Shown here piece by piece: positions 8,072 through 16,674 of a stretch of DNA of 64,000 bases (its first letter is position 1; each line of letters opens with the position of its first letter). A model generated the notes under the pieces. That model saw nothing but the letters and a program-made list of their open reading frames with translations. It ran no database searches and was not told the DNA's origin. The translations under genes and the position numbers were made by a program. The stretch covers positions 6,177,001 to 6,241,000 of the forward strand of contig NZ_CP016353.1 of assembly GCF_002240355.1 (NCBI RefSeq). The letters are read 5' to 3'. This DNA comes from Prauserella marina (lineage in GTDB: Bacteria > Actinomycetota > Actinomycetes > Mycobacteriales > Pseudonocardiaceae).

Positions 8072-8752
8072 CTAACTCAGCCAGCCTGGAGTGACCATGG
8101 CCGATTCGTAGGCGAGCACGACGAGCTGGGCGCGATCGCGTACTCGGAGCTTGGTCATGATACGACTGACGTGGGTTTTCGCCGTCGCGGGCGAGAGCAC
8201 GAGCCGTCCGGCGATCTCGTCGTTGGAAAGCCCTGCCGCGACCAGCGTCAGCACCTCGCGCTCCCGCTCGGTGAGCGAGTTCACTGCCGGGCTGGGAGAC
8301 GGCGCGCGCACTCTTCCCGCGAAGTCCGCGATCAGCCGCCTTGTCACGGACGGCGCGAGCAGAGCGTCTCCCCTCGCGACGACCCGCAGTCCGTGGAGCA
8401 ATTCGGCGGGCTCGGTGTCCTTCAGCAGGAACCCGCTCGCACCGGCCCGCAACGCGCCGTACACGTAGTCGTCGACGTCGTAGGTGGTCAGGATGATCAC
8501 CTTGACCGAGTCGAGCCTGCTGTTCGCCGCGATCATCCTCGTGGCTTCGATGCCGTCGACGCCTGGCATCTGGACGTCCATCAGCACGACGTCGGGACGA
8601 AGTTGCTCGGCGAGCCGCGCCGCCGCGGCTCCCTCCGTGGCTTCCCCCACGACCTTCATGTCCGGTTCACCGTCCACAATTGACTTGAATCCGGCCCGCA
8701 CGAGGTGCTGGTCGTCAGCGAGCACGACGCTGATCGCCGTCGAGTCGTTCAT
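8072..8752 (-). CDS. NarL/LuxR-type response regulator
   Basis: 226 residues. The receiver domain (residues 7-125) has the acidic pair LADDQ, phospho-acceptor Asp59 in LMDVQMPG, Thr in ILTTY and Lys in LLKDTEP. The C-terminal LuxR HTH (about 158-215) reads LTEREREVLTLVAAGLSNDEIA. The start ATG at 8752 overlaps the stop of the histidine kinase gene (ATGA), so the two are a coupled two-component pair. The MMPL exporter downstream is a reasonable target. Confidence 0.94.
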   Translation of the reverse strand: MNDSTAISVVLADDQHLVRAGFKSIVDGEPDMKVVGEATEGAAAARLAEQLRPDVVLMDVQMPGVDGIEATRMIAANSRLDSVKVIILTTYDVDDYVYGALRAGASGFLLKDTEPAELLHGLRVVARGDALLAPSVTRRLIADFAGRVRAPSPSPAVNSLTEREREVLTLVAAGLSNDEIAGRLVLSPATAKTHVSRIMTKLRVRDRAQLVVLAYESAMVTPGWLS

Positions 8753-9840
8753 GCGCTTGCTCCCTGTGGCAATCGCGCGGTCACCCTGAATCCGCCTCGG
8801 GTGCCGCTGCGAACGCTGAGATCGCCACCGAGTGCCCTGACCCGCTCGCCCATCCCGGTCAGCCCGTTGCCCGGCTCGCCCTTGCCGCCCTCGCCGTCGT
8901 CGACCACGTCGATCCTCAATTCTCCTGCAAGGTAACGGATCCGCACGGTCGCCGTGCTCGCTGCCGCGTGCCTTCGCACGTTGGTCAATGCCTCCTGCAC
9001 GAGCCGGTAGGCCGCGAGGTCGGTGTCCGGAGGAAGCGGTCGTCGCTCACCGGCCACCTCGGTGACGACGGAAAGCCCTGTCGACCTTGCCTGTTCGACG
9101 AGCAGGTCGAGTTGGGCGAGCCCAGGACCTTCCTGGTCGTGCTCGGACGGTGAGCGAAGAACGCCCAGTGTCGCACGCAGTTCCCGTAATGTCTGTTTGC
9201 TCTCGTCCTTCACGAGACCAAGCGCGTTGCGGCCTTGTTCGGGGTCGACGTCGAACCGATGCAGCGCGGCCGCGGCCTGAACGTTGATGAGGCTGAGGTG
9301 ATGCCCGAGCGAGTCGTGCAGTTCTCTCGCGATGCGAAGGCGTTCCTCCGTCGCCGCCCGCTGCTCGGTTTCCCTGAGCAGGGCGAGACTGTTGCGCCTG
9401 GCGTGACCGAACGCGACAGCCGCTGCCAGCCAGCCGAGCAACATGAGCAGCCCCGCGTCGCCGAGATGTTCACCGTTGCTCACGATCTCGCCGTAGGCGC
9501 TCGCCATTCCCGCGTGCGCGCCGAGCACGAGCGCGGCGACCAGCCTGCCCTGCTTCGCGATGGTGTACAGCGCGATGACGAACGTCATCAGTATCGGTCC
9601 GTCCGGCCCGACGAACGGGTAGTACACGTAGCAGGCGACGAGGGTGACGACACCGACCGTGACCGGATATCGGTTCCGCACGGCAAGGGCACCCGAGGCG
9701 ACGACTATCAACACCCACGACCACACGCTGAATCCGCCGTCCTCGAACGGCAGGTACGCCACGGTCGTAACCGCGATGACCACGGCGATCGCACCCGAGA
9801 ACACGATGTCCCTCACCGAGGAGGGCAGCGCAATCGGCAT
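8749..9840 (-). CDS. NarL-type sensor histidine kinase
   Basis: 363 residues from ATG 9840 (MPIALPSS); an in-frame ATG at 9861 is an alternative, and the frame extends to 10230 without coding character. The N-terminal half has several hydrophobic helices. The dimerisation and phosphoacceptor motif is RIARELHDSLGHHLSLI (HisKA_3 type), and the HATPase_c domain at the end carries EALTNVRRHA (N box), DDGEGGKGEPGNGLTGM (G boxes) and GTRGGFRVTARLP. It is coupled to the response regulator by a four-base overlap. The signal is unknown. Confidence 0.92.
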   Translation of the reverse strand: MPIALPSSVRDIVFSGAIAVVIAVTTVAYLPFEDGGFSVWSWVLIVVASGALAVRNRYPVTVGVVTLVACYVYYPFVGPDGPILMTFVIALYTIAKQGRLVAALVLGAHAGMASAYGEIVSNGEHLGDAGLLMLLGWLAAAVAFGHARRNSLALLRETEQRAATEERLRIARELHDSLGHHLSLINVQAAAALHRFDVDPEQGRNALGLVKDESKQTLRELRATLGVLRSPSEHDQEGPGLAQLDLLVEQARSTGLSVVTEVAGERRPLPPDTDLAAYRLVQEALTNVRRHAAASTATVRIRYLAGELRIDVVDDGEGGKGEPGNGLTGMGERVRALGGDLSVRSGTRGGFRVTARLPQGASA

Positions 9841-10320
9841 GTGAACATACTGGCAGGTCATCGCGCGAAAGGTATCGGGGAAATTCCCTGAACAACCCGT
9901 GACACCGGAATGCAACGGGAATGCCCCGCAGCCAGGACATGATGACGTGTGTGACCGGGTTGCACCGGTCACGACCGGAAAGGCAACTCGGCAGGGTCCT
10001 GCCGCAAAAGCGGGCTCGCGGCGGCGTGGGTGGAAACCGTTGTTTCCCCTCGCGGGGGTCCGTGCGCGAACCGCGCGGCGGGGCCCGGCCAGACGGTTCG
10101 GCGGGAGCGCTTCACCCTTCGCTTCCCGCGGGACACCTGGCCACCGGAAACCGGGCGGGGAAGGCGGCATCCACACCCCGGATGCGGCAACCGACGCCGT
10201 CCACGGCATCTGCCCGCGATGACCGTCCATGCCCGAATCATGCGACGGTCGGCCTCAGCAAGCGACACTCGCTGGCAACAGCCGGGGACCCGTTCATGAC
10301 CGGTGCCGGTGCCGCTCGAA
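9841..10320. other. 480-bp non-coding stretch upstream of the sensor kinase
   Basis: Frames in this interval are arginine- and proline-rich with no recognisable domain, so I treat it as non-coding. It carries the promoter side of the kinase-regulator pair, including the dyad at 9951-9972, and is bounded on the right by two hairpins. Confidence 0.5.
9951..9972. promoter_or_regulatory. Dyad GTGACCGG-N6-CCGGTCAC upstream of the sensor kinase
   Basis: A perfect 8-bp inverted repeat with a 6-bp spacer lies about 110 bp upstream of the kinase start. Position and symmetry suit an operator bound by the response regulator of this operon or another dimeric protein. That it is regulatory is inferred from symmetry only. 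Confidence 0.4.
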
Positions 10321-10355
10321 AGGTGGGGGACGTATTGGTGTCCGTTCCCCCACCT
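10321..10355. terminator. Hairpin, 10-bp stem, distal of the tandem pair
   Basis: AGGTGGGGGA at 10321-10330 pairs perfectly with TCCCCCACCT at 10346-10355 around a 15-base loop. It lies downstream of the second response regulator gene on the minus strand and behind the stronger hairpin at 10392-10435. No T-run follows, as is usual in high-GC actinomycetes. Confidence 0.5.
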
Positions 10356-10391
10356 GCCGTCTCCGTGAAGAGGCGGGCGAGCACGGTCGAG

Positions 10392-10435
10392 TGGTGGGAT
10401 GGCCCTGACAGGACTGGGTTCGGGCCATCCCACCA
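10392..10435. terminator. Strong hairpin, 14-bp stem, after response regulator 2
   Basis: TGGTGGGATGGCCC (10392-10405) pairs perfectly with GGGCCATCCCACCA (10422-10435), loop 16 bases. It starts 5 bp beyond the stop of the minus-strand response regulator at 10440, the expected place for a terminator of the kinase-regulator operon. Confidence 0.75.
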
Positions 10436-10439
10436 TGAC

Positions 10440-11096
10440 TCACGGCTCGACCAGGCCGGCCCTGATCGCGTAGCGGGTCAGTTCGAGGCGATCACGCATT
10501 CCGAGTTTGTGCAGGATATTGGCCCTGTGCCGTTCGACGGTCTTGGCACTGATAACCAGTATCTCGGCGATTTCCTTTGTCGAATTGCCTTCCGCGATGA
10601 GCTTGACGATTTCCTCTTCTCTCGCGGTCAGTATTGTCTCGGGCTGCCGCCCTCCCAGTTTTTCCCGTTGCAGGTACTCCCTGATCAGCGACGTGACCGC
10701 GCCGGGATAGAGGAAGGGTTCGCCCCTCATCGCCGCCCTGCACGCCTCGATGAGGTCCCTGTCGGCGACCGATTTGAGTACGTACCCGGACGCTCCCGCT
10801 TTGAGAGATTCGAAGAGGTACTGCTCGTTGTCGTACATGGACAGCATCAGGATGCGAATCCCCGGCGCTCTCCTTGAGATCTCCCTTGCGGCCTGGATGC
10901 CCGTCATCCTCGGCATCGCAATGTCCAAAATAGCCAGATCGACCGATTCGTCCGTTGCTGATTCGATGGCTTCAGCGCCATCGGGTACTTCCGCGACAAC
11001 CGTCAGGTCCGGTTCGGCGTCGAGTATCAACCGCAAACCCCTGCGTACCAAAGCATGGTCGTCGGCCAGCAGGATGCGCGTCTTCGCAAGACTCAC
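10440..11096 (-). CDS. NarL/LuxR-type response regulator
   Basis: 218 residues from GTG 11096, preceded by GGAG at good spacing; a GTG five codons upstream (11111) is possible. The receiver has LLADDHALV, phospho-acceptor Asp58 in ILDIAMPRM, LSMYD and VLKSVADRD. The LuxR HTH near the C-terminus reads LTAREEEIVKLIAEGNSTKEIAEILVIS. It lies about 20 bp downstream of the kinase gene on the same strand, forming the second two-component system of this region. The targets are unknown. Confidence 0.93.
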   Translation of the reverse strand: MSLAKTRILLADDHALVRRGLRLILDAEPDLTVVAEVPDGAEAIESATDESVDLAILDIAMPRMTGIQAAREISRRAPGIRILMLSMYDNEQYLFESLKAGASGYVLKSVADRDLIEACRAAMRGEPFLYPGAVTSLIREYLQREKLGGRQPETILTAREEEIVKLIAEGNSTKEIAEILVISAKTVERHRANILHKLGMRDRLELTRYAIRAGLVEP

Positions 11097-11116
11097 CGCG
11101 TTCAACTCCACTCAGC

Positions 11117-12154
11117 TTAACCAGGTAAGAGAAGCCGGACCTCGGTTCCTGAACCTGGCGACGAGGTCACGGTCAGCCGGGCACCGATCAGCAACGCGCG
11201 TTCGCGCATTCCGCGGATTCCCGCGCCTTCCTTCATCACACCACCCCGGCCGTCGTCGGTGACGCTCAGGGTCAGCCTTCCGCCGTGTTCCCCAAGAGAC
11301 AGTGTCACCGTGCTCGCGCGGGCATGTCTGGTGATGTTGGTGAGGCTCTCCTGCGCTATCCGGTAGATGACGAGCTCGGTGTCCTCGCTCAATCCGCTCA
11401 GTCCGCTGTCGACCTTCCTCGTCACCGGAATGCCGCTGACCTGAGAGAACTCCGTGCTGAGCGCGATGAGCGCACTGTGAAGACCGAGATCGGCGAGTAC
11501 ACCTGGCCGCAGGCGTCTCGCGACGAGCCGCACCTCGTCGAGGCAGGCACGCACCGATTCCTGGCTCGCGTGCAGTTCTTCGCGCAATTCCTCCGGTGCC
11601 CTGTCCACGGTGCGTTTGAGGCCGAGCAGGACGACGGTCAGGCTCTGCCCGATCTCGTCGTGCAGTTCGCGGGCGATGCGCTGCCGTTCGGCTTCCTGTG
11701 CCGCCAGCGCGTGCGCGCTGCTCTCGCTGCGCTCGGCTTCGAGCCGGTCGAGCATCGCGTTGAAGGTGGTGATGAGGTGCGCGAGATCGCCGTTTCCCTT
11801 GTCGGAGAGCCGATCGCCGGTGCGAAGCAGATCCACCCTTTGCATCACCGCGGTGAGCGCGTCGAGCGGGGCGAGGCTCGACCGGACGAGCAGCGCGTTG
11901 GCCGCCAGAATGACAATGAGGCCGATGATCAGCACCGGGACCTCGGTGACCAGCACCGGAGACGAGACGGTCGCGGGCGAGACAGCGAGCACCAGCGTGC
12001 CTACCGTGAACACGAGGCCGTTGATCAGCACAAGCCTGCGAAACAGCGCGCTCGGCGGCACGGGGCGTTCGTCGCGATCTCTCATCCCCTCAGGGTCGCG
12101 CTCGGACAACGCCACGTCCATCGACCGCAGCTCGCGAGGCATACACGTCGGCAC
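11117..12154 (-). CDS. HAMP-containing NarL-type sensor histidine kinase
   Basis: 345 residues from GTG 12154; ATGs at 12142 and 12121 are alternatives. Two transmembrane helices (LVLINGLVFTVGTLVLAV and VPVLIIGLIVILAANALLV, about residues 41-90) are followed directly by a HAMP-like linker (residues 88-145). The HisKA_3 motif is RIARELHDEIGQSLTVVL, and the HATPase domain has QESLTNITRHA, DDGRGG, GIRGMRERA and GSGTEVRLLLP. There is almost no extracellular loop, so it probably senses a membrane or intramembrane signal. It is cotranscribed with the response regulator downstream. Confidence 0.92.
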   Translation of the reverse strand: MPTCMPRELRSMDVALSERDPEGMRDRDERPVPPSALFRRLVLINGLVFTVGTLVLAVSPATVSSPVLVTEVPVLIIGLIVILAANALLVRSSLAPLDALTAVMQRVDLLRTGDRLSDKGNGDLAHLITTFNAMLDRLEAERSESSAHALAAQEAERQRIARELHDEIGQSLTVVLLGLKRTVDRAPEELREELHASQESVRACLDEVRLVARRLRPGVLADLGLHSALIALSTEFSQVSGIPVTRKVDSGLSGLSEDTELVIYRIAQESLTNITRHARASTVTLSLGEHGGRLTLSVTDDGRGGVMKEGAGIRGMRERALLIGARLTVTSSPGSGTEVRLLLPG

Positions 12155-12248
12155 CCACCCGAGATGGGTGTCAGCACCGATAGCGCTCGACCCCGTGATC
12201 GCTCAGAGTAAAGGGCAGATAACCAATAGAGGTCGGCAGGAGGTGGCG

Positions 12249-13139
12249 ATGGCGACGATCGCGGACCACCCGCAGACCCCTACCCTGGCACAAGCATCGG
12301 TCAACGCCGATCCCACCTTCGGCTGGGTCGTCGGCGCCGGTTTGCTGACGGTGAGTGTCTGCCTTTCGATGTTGCGGGTGGTTCCGAGCGGCCAGCGGCT
12401 CGTGCTGCTGCGGTTCGGCAACGTCGTCACCGTGAAGGGGCCCGGCATCGTGGTCGTCGTCCCGATTCTGCACCGCACCGTGCGGGTCCCGCTCGGGCCC
12501 AGCCGCATCGACCTGCGTTTTGTCGCGGCGGAAACGGAGGACGGGGTCACCGTGACCGTCACCGGCAGCCTGGTGGCGACCGTGACGGACCCGATCGCCT
12601 ACGTCCGCTCGTCCGACGGTCCGCCAGGCGCGACGACGAAGGTCGCCGAGGCGGCGACAGCACGGTACGTCGGCAGTCACGCGCTCACCGAACTCGCCTT
12701 CACCGTCGAGGAGGAGGATCTACGTCCCCTTGCCGAGCACATCAGCGCGACCACCTCCGCATGGGGAACCGAGGTCGGTCAACTCACCTTCTCCAGGGTG
12801 GAGGTAGCGCTCGGCGCGGAACTCGTGCGCTGGGCGCGGTCGGCAGAGCCCGGCGGAAGCCGGCCCTCAGGCTCGTCCCGCGCGGCTCCGCCCGATTCCG
12901 GCACGCTTCGCCGCTGCGTCACCAGGGGAGGCCAGCACCTCGGCGTCCTCCAGTGTGGTTCCGGCCAACGCCGACTGCTCGTATACGGCTCACCCGAACT
13001 CGATGTGCCTCCGCAGACGATCGTGCTGGAGCCGGACGAGGCCGACAAGGTCGCCGACCTCCTGCGCAGCAGGCCGATCGCGGACCGCCTCGCCGCCTTC
13101 GGCAACCGAGTCGACAAGCCAACCGAGGAGGCATCATGA
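12249..13139 (+). CDS. SPFH/band-7 protein with a C-terminal KhtT-like regulatory domain
   Basis: 296 residues, ATG 12249 with AGGAGG 5 bp upstream. One TM helix (residues 23-41) is followed by a stomatin-type SPFH domain (about 42-195: [36 protein letters not shown]). After a linker of Ser/Pro/Gly, residues 216-275 ([16 protein letters not shown]...[12 protein letters not shown]...[13 protein letters not shown]) look like the small N-terminal domain of cation:proton antiporter regulatory subunits of the KhtT type. I do not know this fusion as a standard architecture. The stop overlaps the CBS gene (ATGA), and an NhaD/ArsB-type transporter follows, so the protein is likely an accessory of that transporter. 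The SPFH call is firm; the KhtT-like call is tentative. Confidence 0.82.
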   Translation: MATIADHPQTPTLAQASVNADPTFGWVVGAGLLTVSVCLSMLRVVPSGQRLVLLRFGNVVTVKGPGIVVVVPILHRTVRVPLGPSRIDLRFVAAETEDGVTVTVTGSLVATVTDPIAYVRSSDGPPGATTKVAEAATARYVGSHALTELAFTVEEEDLRPLAEHISATTSAWGTEVGQLTFSRVEVALGAELVRWARSAEPGGSRPSGSSRAAPPDSGTLRRCVTRGGQHLGVLQCGSGQRRLLVYGSPELDVPPQTIVLEPDEADKVADLLRSRPIADRLAAFGNRVDKPTEEAS

Positions 13140-13642
13140 CAGTATTCGGGCCACTCAGGCGTTACGCCCACAGGGACGGTGTCATGCAAGCCCACGAGAT
13201 CGCCGTGACCGCGCCGACGGTGACGACCGAGGACTCGGTCGCCAAAGCCGTTCGGATCATGGCCGTCAACCGCTTACCCGGTCTCATCATCGTGGACGAT
13301 CGCTCCCGGCCGACGATCGTGCTTCCCGGTACCCAGGTGCTGCGACTGCTCGTACCAGCCAGCTACCAGGAAGATCCCCTGCTGACCAGGGCGATCGACG
13401 AAGCGCACGCCGACGAGTTCTGGATGGAGCTGGGCGATCTCACCGTCGGCGAATGCCTGCCGCGACAACCGTTGAAACCCATGACCGTTCCCGCTGACGC
13501 GACCCTGCTCGAAGTATCCGCACTGATGGCGAGGACGCGCAGTCCGCTCGTGGCGGTGGTCGACGGCGCGGGAGCGCTTGCCGGTGCGATCACCTTGGAA
13601 CGTCTGCTCACCAGCCTTGCCGTCTCCGGACTCGGCGGTTGA
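13136..13642 (+). CDS. CBS-pair domain protein
   Basis: 168 residues, ATG 13136 overlapping the preceding stop. Two CBS motifs are visible: [39 protein letters not shown] (about residues 17-56) and [14 protein letters not shown]...[21 protein letters not shown] (about 101-145). CBS pairs bind adenine nucleotides and gate channels, transporters or enzymes. Here it is coupled to the SPFH protein and precedes the transporter gene by 159 bp, so it probably gives that transporter nucleotide control. No catalytic domain is attached. Confidence 0.9.
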   Translation: MTVFGPLRRYAHRDGVMQAHEIAVTAPTVTTEDSVAKAVRIMAVNRLPGLIIVDDRSRPTIVLPGTQVLRLLVPASYQEDPLLTRAIDEAHADEFWMELGDLTVGECLPRQPLKPMTVPADATLLEVSALMARTRSPLVAVVDGAGALAGAITLERLLTSLAVSGLGG

Positions 13643-13801
13643 CCACCGCAACTCCTGTAACAGGCCCGTTTTCCGACCCTGCTCCGACCCGCGCTGACGC
13701 GGTCTCGCGGAGTTCACACGTTCTGAGGTCGTTGAAATGCATTTCTGCCGCACGAATTCCAGAAGGGCCTTCGCGGGCACTCAGGTCCCGGGTCGTGACC
13801 G

Positions 13802-15088
13802 TTGAGCGCCATTCTCGCACTCACGATCTTCCTGGTCGCGTTCTTCTTCATCGCCACGGAAAAGGCCAACAAGGTCGCCGTGGTGCTGATCGCGGCGGGC
13901 GCGATGGCCGTCACCGGCCTCATTCCGGGCTCGGACGTGTTCTTCTCGGAACACGAGGGGATCGACTGGAACGTCATCTTCCTGTTGCTCGGCATGATGA
14001 TCATCGTCGGGGTCATCAAACAGACCGGGCTTTTCGACTACCTCGGCATCTGGGCGGCGAAGAAATCCAAGGGCAAGCCGTATCGGCTCATGGTGATGCT
14101 CATGATCATCACCGCGGTCGCCTCGCCCTTTCTCGACAACGTCACCACCATCATGCTGGTGGTACCCGTGACCGTGGTGGTGTGCAACAGACTCCACATC
14201 CCGGCCCAGCCCTACCTGATCGCGGAGATCCTCGCCTCCAACATCGGCGGCGCGGCGACACTCATCGGCGATCCGCCCAACATCATCATCGGCAACCGGG
14301 CCGGACTCACGTTCAACGACTTCCTCGTCCACATGGCACCGATCGTCGTCGTCATCTTCGTCGTCTTCGTGTTGCTGACCAGGGTCCTCTTCCGCAAGTC
14401 GTTCCAGTACAACCCCAAACACGTCGAAGAGGTGATGGCTCTTCAGGAGCGGCGGGCGATCACCGATCCCAAGCTGCTGGTGCGTTGTCTCATCGTGCTC
14501 ACCGGTGTGGTCATCGCCTTCATGCTGCACGCCGTCGTCCACATCGAACCATCCATTGTGGCGCTCGTCGGCGCAGGGGTGATGATACTGGTGACCCGCG
14601 CCGACATCGGGGAAACGCTTCGTGAGGTCGAATGGCCGACGCTCGTGTTCTTCATGGGTCTGTTCGTGATGGTCGCGGGACTCGTCAACACCGGTGTCAT
14701 CGAGACGATCGGTACCTGGGCCGTGGAAACCCTCGGCGACAACTTCTTCGCTGCGGCGACGAGTCTGCTGTTCGGTTCCGCGATCCTCGGCGCGTTCTTC
14801 GACAACATCCCCTACGTGGCGACGATGGCGCCGATCGTGGAGAACGTCGTCGCCACGGCACCGGATCCCGCGACGGGGCAGGCACTGTGGTGGGCGTTCG
14901 CGCTGGGAGCCGACTTCGGCGGCAACGGCACCGCCGTCGCGGCGAGCGCGAACGTCGTGGCCATCGGCATCGCGGCAAGGACGGGACACCGGATCAGCTT
15001 CTGGCAGTTCACCAAGTACGGCATCGTGGTCACGTTGCTGAGCACGGCCATGGCGTGGGTGTACGTCTGGCTGAGGTACTTCCTGTAG
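13802..15088 (+). CDS. ArsB/NhaD-superfamily ion transporter
   Basis: 428 residues with about eleven hydrophobic helices. The start shown is TTG 13802; no clear ATG or GTG with a good site exists upstream, so the start is uncertain. Family features are the N-terminal helix ILALTIFLVAFFFIATEKANKVAVVLI, the re-entrant SPFLDNVTTIMLVVPVTVV and the mirrored DNIPYVATMAPIV in the second half, plus GDPPNIIIGN. These are typical of the ion transporter superfamily that includes NhaD Na+/H+ antiporters and ArsB. With no arsenic genes nearby, Na+ or organic anion transport is more likely than arsenite. It probably forms an operon with the SPFH and CBS genes. Confidence 0.88.
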   Translation: MSAILALTIFLVAFFFIATEKANKVAVVLIAAGAMAVTGLIPGSDVFFSEHEGIDWNVIFLLLGMMIIVGVIKQTGLFDYLGIWAAKKSKGKPYRLMVMLMIITAVASPFLDNVTTIMLVVPVTVVVCNRLHIPAQPYLIAEILASNIGGAATLIGDPPNIIIGNRAGLTFNDFLVHMAPIVVVIFVVFVLLTRVLFRKSFQYNPKHVEEVMALQERRAITDPKLLVRCLIVLTGVVIAFMLHAVVHIEPSIVALVGAGVMILVTRADIGETLREVEWPTLVFFMGLFVMVAGLVNTGVIETIGTWAVETLGDNFFAAATSLLFGSAILGAFFDNIPYVATMAPIVENVVATAPDPATGQALWWAFALGADFGGNGTAVAASANVVAIGIAARTGHRISFWQFTKYGIVVTLLSTAMAWVYVWLRYFL

Positions 15089-15092
15089 GGGC

Positions 15093-16175
15093 TCAGGCGT
15101 CGTAGTCGACGGTGACCTCATCGGTGAGTGGCCTCGACTGGCAGGTCAGGACGAAACCGGCTTCGAGTTCGTCGGCTTCGAGCGCGAAGTTGCGTCGCAT
15201 GGCGACCTCGCCGGTAAGCACCTTCGCCCTGCACGTTCCGCACACCCCGCCCTTGCACGCGAAGGGAAGGTCGGGCCGCACCTGCTGGACACCGTCGAGG
15301 ACGGGCGTGTCCTTGGGGACGATCGCGGTGGTGAGCCTTCCGTCCAATTTGGCCGTCACCTGGCTCGACTCGCCGACGAGCACGGCCTCGGTGTGCCTCA
15401 CCTGCTCGGGCGGAAGGTCTTCGACGAAGAACAGTTCCTGATGAACGCGCTTCGGGTCGACTCCGTGCTGTGCCAGCACGTCCTGCGCGTCGGTGACCAT
15501 CCCGAAGGGACCGCACAACCACCAGTGCGCGACGGTGGGCGGATCCGGAACGAGGCGGAGCAGATCGGTCAGCTTCTCCGCGTCGAGCCGCCCGGTGAAC
15601 AACTCGACCTCGCGCGGTTCCCTCGACAGCACGTGCACCAGCTCGAATCTGGCCGGGTACCGGTCCTTCAGGTCGGCGAGCTCGTCGGCGAACATGACCG
15701 TCCCCGTCCGCCGGTTGCCGTAGAACAGGGTCACGGTCGTGCCCGGTTCGCTCAGTAGTGACGACGCGATGGAAAGCACGGGGGTGATCCCCGATCCCGC
15801 CGCGACGAGCACGTGCCTTCCCTCGCCGTCCTGTTTCGGGGTGAACGAACCGGTCGGGGTACCGACCTCGATCCGGTCACCCCTGCGGATGTCTCTCACC
15901 AGCCAGCGGGAGAACAGTCCACCTGGGACCTCGCGCACGCCGATTCTCGGCAGCGAGCCCTGGCTCGCGCAGATCGAGTAGGACCTGCGTTCCTCGCGCC
16001 CGCCGACCGTGCGCCGCAGGGTCAGCGACTGCCCAGGAAGAAACGCGTAGTCGGCCGCGAGCGCGTCGTCGACGTCGAAGGTGACCGCGACCGCGTCGGT
16101 GCACAACCTGGTGACCTCGGCGACCGTGAGCGGGTGGAACACCGTCCTCGCCCGCGTCGGCGTACCGGCCGTCAT
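15093..16175 (-). CDS. paaE: Phenylacetyl-CoA epoxidase reductase subunit PaaE
   Basis: 360 residues, ATG 16175. Ferredoxin-NADP reductase fold first (FAD motif RRSYSICAS near 63-71; NAD motif AAGSGITPVLS near 125-135), then a plant-type 2Fe-2S domain with Cys307, Cys312, Cys315 and Cys345. This is the electron donor of the multicomponent epoxidase PaaABCE that turns phenylacetyl-CoA into its ring-1,2-epoxide. It is last in the paaZABCDE operon; the gene starts 1 bp after paaD. Its 3' end faces the transporter gene with only 4 bp between. Confidence 0.96.
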   Translation of the reverse strand: MTAGTPTRARTVFHPLTVAEVTRLCTDAVAVTFDVDDALAADYAFLPGQSLTLRRTVGGREERRSYSICASQGSLPRIGVREVPGGLFSRWLVRDIRRGDRIEVGTPTGSFTPKQDGEGRHVLVAAGSGITPVLSIASSLLSEPGTTVTLFYGNRRTGTVMFADELADLKDRYPARFELVHVLSREPREVELFTGRLDAEKLTDLLRLVPDPPTVAHWWLCGPFGMVTDAQDVLAQHGVDPKRVHQELFFVEDLPPEQVRHTEAVLVGESSQVTAKLDGRLTTAIVPKDTPVLDGVQQVRPDLPFACKGGVCGTCRAKVLTGEVAMRRNFALEADELEAGFVLTCQSRPLTDEVTVDYDA

Positions 16176-16176
16176 G

Positions 16177-16674
16177 TCAGATCTCCTTCATGTGCTCGAA
16201 CGGTTCGCCGCATGCCGGGCATCGCCGCAACGCCCTGCACGCCGAGGCACCGAATCTCGACAGTTCCGTGGTGTCGGCGTGTCCGCACCGGGGGCACGTC
16301 ACGTCGTCCCGCACGGTGAGCGTCAACGGGACCGGCCCCTTCGCGGTGAAGGGAGCCTTGCCTGGCGGCGCGATTCCGGCGTCGGCGAGCTTCGCCTTTC
16401 CCCGCTCGGTTATCCAGTCCGTCGACCACGCGGGCGCGAGCACCGTGCGCACCTCGACGTCGGGATAGCCCGCCTCGCCGAGCGCGTGGAGGAGGTCGTC
16501 GCGCATGGTGTCCATCGCTGGACAACCCAAGTAGGTCGGCGTGATCGACACGATCACTTTTCCGTCCTCTTCGAACACCTCACGCAGGATGCCGAGTTCG
16601 GCGAGCGTCAGCATCGGCAGCTCGGGGTCGGTGACTCGTTCGGCGACGGCCCGCGCGCTCACCACGTTCACCAT
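16177..16674 (-). CDS. paaD: Phenylacetate pathway Fe-S maturation protein PaaD
   Basis: 165 residues from ATG 16674, overlapping the paaC stop by 7 bp. The N-terminal part is a MIP18/SufT-like domain (RVTDPELPMLTLAELGIL...TPTYLGCPAMDTM) with the conserved cysteine near residue 51. The C-terminal zinc ribbon has Cys127, Cys130, Cys152 and Cys155. PaaD is needed for full activity of the PaaABCE epoxidase and is thought to help iron centre assembly. The order and coupling with paaC and paaE support the call. Confidence 0.93.
   Translation of the reverse strand: MVNVVSARAVAERVTDPELPMLTLAELGILREVFEEDGKVIVSITPTYLGCPAMDTMRDDLLHALGEAGYPDVEVRTVLAPAWSTDWITERGKAKLADAGIAPPGKAPFTAKGPVPLTLTVRDDVTCPRCGHADTTELSRFGASACRALRRCPACGEPFEHMKEI

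Noticed and set aside
5816-8683. 955-residue plus-strand frame opposite the MMPL and response regulator genes
   Set aside because: It lies antisense to well-supported proteins and is rich in Arg, His, Glu and Gln with no domain; a product of high third-position GC.
13781-15121. 446-residue minus-strand frame opposite the NhaD-type transporter
   Set aside because: Composition is almost only Asp, His, Arg and Glu, the mirror of a membrane protein; no start signal or domain.
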